NCBI GenBank assembly: GCA_024275165.1 | Contig: JAJRZQ010000024.1 | Span: 1 to 25,704 of the forward strand | Source: a bacterium | GTDB taxonomy: Bacteria; SAR324; XYD2-FULL-50-16 | DNA length: 25,704 nt | Reading direction: 5' to 3' | Shown here: one piece after another, positions 24,288 through 25,704 of the stretch | Layout of the letters: each line of letters opens with the position of its first letter | How positions within the stretch are numbered: position 1 is the stretch's first letter | Notes under the pieces: generated by a model | What the model was told of the DNA's origin: nothing | Database searches by the model: none | Seen by the model: the letters and a program-made list of their open reading frames with translations, nothing else | Made by a program: the position numbers and the translations under genes

Positions 24288-25240
24288 TGCGGGAATTGAT
24301 TTCGGCGAAGAAGTCGATGGGCCTTGAGCAGGACTTGGCTCAATTCTTGTTTGTTCGGGTTCTCGGGCTGGGTTTGTCGAATCGACCACGCAAGGCGGCT
24401 TGAAGAAACCCTCCATTTGAAGGCGTAAAACCGCAAATTGGGTCCCTGCCCGGCGTAGGCCTCTTTGAGCAAGGTTTCACCATAATAGGGGTTGAGTTGA
24501 GTTGCCTCTTCGCTGAAGGAGGTTTGTTTTACTGTGCGGGCAGAAAATTGGTCGGTGTTGCGGCTGGTTTCTAGGCTACCCCTGCCGCTCTCTGCGGAAA
24601 AATCGGTCAGTCCATTGCCCGTTGTTTTACTGAAATCCGCGGATTGCACTCCCAACTCTTTGGTAAAATTTCCCATTTTACCGCTGTATTGGGTTGATTG
24701 TCCTCCTGTTTCTCTTGTATATTCAAAGCTGGCTTGGCTTTTTCCCGTGCTGCCTTTCGCCAAGGGCACGGTGGAGTTTTTCCAGGTCCAGATTGCCGCT
24801 TCCCCGGTGATTCCTCCTATATAGCTGGTGCCGGCACTGGAATTTTTACCCAAATAGCTACTCATTTCTCCCGACCAGATTGTGCTGTTTTTTAATCTCC
24901 CCGCACTGGGGACGGTTGACTCGTCATAACTCCATAAAGAGGTCTCTGCGGTTTTAGCGCTAGAGGCAGCACTCACCTCTGAACTGGAATTGGCACTGGG
25001 AAGGGTCGAGTTTTCATAACTCGCATTGGCGGCATCACCGGTTTTTTGCCCTGTTTGGACGGAAAGTTCTGTGGTGGATTCGCTGGAAGGTCGGGTTGAC
25101 GCTTGGTAAGCTCGTTCGCTTTGGTTGGTGCTGGAAACCCCCAACGCTTCAAAAAACCCCATCTCTTGGGCTTGAAGCTAAGAAGAGAGTAGGTAACAGT
25201 GAATCGGCAAAATAACCACGAGGCTGAGGAAACTTCTCAT
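24284..25240 (-). pseudogene. Ser/Thr-rich repeat protein with in-frame TAG after its signal peptide
   Basis: The ATG at 25240, 23 bp after the caspase stop, opens MRSFLSLVVILPIHCYLLSS, a good Sec signal peptide. An in-frame TAG (25180-25178) follows, then LQAQE and a second ATG at 25162. From that ATG the frame is open for 292 aa. Residues 20-221 are rich in Ser, Thr and Gly with a loose 11-residue periodicity and variants of YENSTLPSA/YDESTVPSA/WKNSTVPLA. The C-terminal 70 residues are a different, basic segment with W250 and W259. Without the stop codon the product would be exported and cut near LQA/QE. If translated from 25162 it would lack an export signal. TAG ends other genes here, so general reassignment is unlikely. 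It overlaps the DUF4105 start by ATGA. No domain was recognised. Confidence 0.6.
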
Positions 25241-25263
25241 AAAATTGCTCTGGTGGAGAAGGC

Positions 25264-25704
25264 TCAGCGCCGATAGAAAATAAAATCGCCGCCTTCATGA
25301 CCTGAGTTGCGGATAATACTGTATTCGGGGACTTGTTCCGAGTTTCCCGCAACAAATTCTTTTAGCTTGGTATAATAGAGCATTTCTGCGCTTAAAGCGG
25401 AGTTGTGATTGTTTTTTAAAGCTTGTAAAAATCCCCAGGCAAAAACGGAATGACCGCTATTCCTACTCGAATCCGCAACGGGTTCATTGCCTCCGCTGGC
25501 CAGCAAGGTTCTGGATTTTCTTTGTTCTAGTTGTTGCGTGTACCCTTCTTGTTGGCTCTTTGCTTGAAGTTTGAAGTTTGAAGTTTGAAGTTTGAAGTTT
25601 GAAGTTTGAAGTTTGAAGTTTGAAGTTTGAAGTTTGAAGTTTGAAGTTTGAAGTTTGAAGTTTGAAGTTTGAAGTTTGAAGTTTGAAGTTTGAAGTTTGA
25701 AGTT
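25264..25704 (-). CDS. Caspase-family (C14) protein, C-terminal part, 5' end beyond window
   Basis: 146 codons visible, open to the window edge. The last 85 residues match the p10-like part of bacterial metacaspase-type proteins: KSRTLLASGGNEP (63-75 of the visible part), GHSVFAWGFLQAL (84-96), VPEYSIIRNSGHEGGDFIF. The catalytic His and Cys (in a DSCxSG motif) would lie upstream and are not seen. Visible residues 1-47 are pure heptapeptide repeat (T-S-N-F-K-L-Q) encoded by a 7-bp DNA repeat, placed about 15-20 residues before the conserved p10 start. That is where the p20-p10 linker lies in caspases. It heads a minus-strand set with the Ser/Thr repeat protein and the DUF4105 protein. Substrate unknown; bacterial caspase-like proteins usually cut after Arg or Lys. 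Either the repeat is part of the gene, or the gene is broken here, or the contig ends in an assembly artefact. Confidence 0.7.
   Translation of the reverse strand, partial: NFKLQTSNFKLQTSNFKLQTSNFKLQTSNFKLQTSNFKLQTSNFKLQAKSQQEGYTQQLEQRKSRTLLASGGNEPVADSSRNSGHSVFAWGFLQALKNNHNSALSAEMLYYTKLKEFVAGNSEQVPEYSIIRNSGHEGGDFIFYRR
25564..25704. repeat. Perfect heptanucleotide tandem repeat, about 20 copies
   Basis: TTGAAGT repeats without a single mismatch for 141 bp to the end of the window, 20.1 copies visible. On the plus strand the cycle contains TGA, so it cannot be coding. On the minus strand (ACTTCAA cycle) all three frames are open and give the same heptapeptide. The unit is not a multiple of three, so each gain or loss of a copy shifts the frame downstream. 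Confidence 0.97.

Noticed and set aside
25178-25180. TAG reassigned to an amino acid throughout the genome
   Set aside because: TAG is the natural stop of SulP, glnH, mscS and a stomatin gene in this window, each at the expected C-terminus.
25149-25355. 68-codon minus-strand ORF overlapping the caspase 3' end
   Set aside because: It is an alternative-frame shadow of the caspase p10 segment, whose own frame shows clear family motifs.
25564-25704. CRISPR array
   Set aside because: The repeat is contiguous 7-bp units with no spacers, so it is a microsatellite.

Overview
The window looks like part of a Gram-negative bacterial chromosome. Evidence is a periplasmic glutamine-binding protein, a RodZ-like envelope protein, a YibQ-type divergent deacetylase, an MscS channel and a predicted outer-membrane barrel. 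Base composition is moderate and nearly all genes lie on the minus strand. Several genes are unusual for a classical gammaproteobacterium (class III fructose-bisphosphatase, an archaeal-style fused sugar nucleotidyltransferase/acetyltransferase), so I would place it in the proteobacteria in the broad sense (delta-like or a candidate class) without claiming a taxon.

Layout. 1-161 holds GC-rich hairpins. 162-5576 (minus) is one tightly overlapping operon: rodZ-like, GlmU-like bifunctional enzyme, glmS, HAD hydrolase, mscS. It links cell-shape control with amino-sugar precursor supply and has a good promoter at 5619-5647. 5694-6497 is exonuclease III, divergent from a biotin ligase (6579-7325). 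7322-10722 (minus) is pilZ, class III fbp, yibQ. 10961-13089 (minus) is a complete glnHPQ uptake system. 13194-15059 is a membrane alkaline-phosphatase-fold transferase of the LTA synthase/MdoB type. 15151-16131 is a DUF900-type alpha/beta hydrolase. 16237-18576 (minus) is a stomatin/stomatin/NfeD membrane-microdomain operon. 18577-19045 is non-coding, with a probable promoter for a SulP anion transporter (19046-20563, plus).

The accessory part is 20718-25704. A secreted DUF4384 protein (plus) faces a minus-strand set: the C-terminal half of a caspase-family protein (cut by the window edge), a Ser/Thr-rich repeat protein, and a DUF4105 protein with a C-terminal beta-barrel region. Caspase and DUF4384 domains are often found together, so I read this as one envelope-located caspase locus.

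Each of the three minus-strand genes carries a reading-frame peculiarity. The caspase ORF runs into about 20 perfect copies of a 7-bp repeat, at the place expected for the p20-p10 linker, and that repeat is open in all three minus-strand frames. The repeat protein has an in-frame TAG between a signal peptide and the mature protein. The DUF4105 gene is split into two frames joined by a -1 shift at an A9 tract. Either this operon is decaying (or has clustered sequence errors), or it is controlled by slippage and recoding. Deciding between these is the main point of interest in the window.
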